A DNA stretch of 64,000 bases from contig NC_089978.1 in the NCBI RefSeq assembly GCF_036417845.1, positions 122,976,183-123,040,182 on the forward strand, written 5' to 3'. This document shows positions 63,722-64,000 of this stretch, piece by piece. Numbering within the stretch: the stretch's first letter is position 1; every line of letters starts with the position of its first letter. The notes beneath the pieces are model-generated. The model saw only the letters and a list, made by a program, of their open reading frames with translations, had not been told where the DNA came from and ran no database searches. The position numbers and the translations under genes were made by a program. The stretch comes from Apteryx mantelli. Its lineage: Eukaryota > Chordata > Aves > Apterygiformes > Apterygidae.

Positions 63722-63922
63722 CTTTTTTTTTTAAAGCCATGAAAAAGCAGCTCCAAAAGCAGAACTATTTGCAATAGATGAAGAAGCAGAATTCTGCACA
63801 GATATTCTTAATTTCATACATAAAAGTTATGATGACTTAAACATAAGCTGTTTCTTTTCTCGGTGTATCAATTATTGCATTTTAATTAGTCCCTTCCCAT
63901 GCCAACATTTTGTCCCATTTGA

Positions 63923-63943
63923 TTTTTTTTTTTTTTTTTTTTT
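63923..63943 (+). repeat. T21 homopolymer in PLCXD2 intron 1
   Basis: Twenty-one uninterrupted T near the right end of the window. No attached element is recognised. Confidence 0.9.
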
Positions 63944-64000
63944 AAGGGCAGACCCTTTTTATTTTCAAATGTGGCATTTGAGAGAAGTGCAACAAAATAA

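Larger units (their letters stand above)
52887..64000 (-). other. PLCXD2: PLCXD2 intron 1 (partial), no exon found
   Basis: The exon at 52886 begins in the middle of the conserved A-I-P-G-S-H-D block, so an upstream exon ending in an Asn/Ala-Asp-Trp-Met-(...)-Ala-Ile-Pro motif must exist. I looked for its reverse complement across this interval and did not find it. I therefore read the interval as intron 1, at least 11 kb long and continuing past the window. It contains A/T homopolymers, a T19-G11 tract, MIR-like relics and a CR1 tail. No convincing nested gene is seen; the short open frames are scattered and unlike known families. Confidence 0.75.

Overview
This window is vertebrate nuclear DNA, most likely from a bird or another sauropsid. 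It is AT-rich and has split coding exons with GT/AG splice sites. Only one protein-coding gene is recognisable, and the clearest interspersed repeats are CR1 LINE pieces in the avian/reptilian style. I see no mammalian Alu- or L1-like sequence. No operons, CRISPR arrays, rRNA or convincing tRNA genes are visible. The organism call is inference; the vertebrate call is secure.

The gene is PLCXD2 (phosphatidylinositol-specific phospholipase C, X domain containing 2), on the minus strand. Three consecutive coding exons are resolved to the base: 52426-52886, 50925-51166 and 48132-48294, the last with the stop codon. They join in frame (intron phases 1, 0 and 2) and give 288 residues, including both histidines expected at the PLC-X active site. 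The N-terminal exon, about 50 residues in the family, is not found here and should lie above base 64000. Bases 52887-64000 are therefore read as PLCXD2 intron 1. The 3' UTR runs downward from 48131 with no clear end.

Below 48 kb no coding exon could be identified. In human, PHLDB2 follows PLCXD2 on the same strand, so this region may be intergenic DNA or the long 5' non-coding part of a PHLDB2 orthologue. A CpG-richer island with a good minus-strand splice donor near 14.7 kb is a candidate non-coding first exon.

The most striking structure is at the left end. Bases 145-403 and 1585-1843 are a perfect 259-bp inverted repeat around a 1,181-bp spacer, with no mismatch or gap by eye. It is a recent inverted duplication, a pair kept identical by gene conversion, or an assembly artefact. 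Other content is an old, long CR1 copy (17.9-18.7 kb), a CR1 3' tail (63.7 kb), possible MIR-like and hAT-like relics, short perfect hairpins, small tandem duplications, and many homopolymer runs including adjoining T19-G11, C15 and G14 tracts. I found no convincing new multi-gene system.
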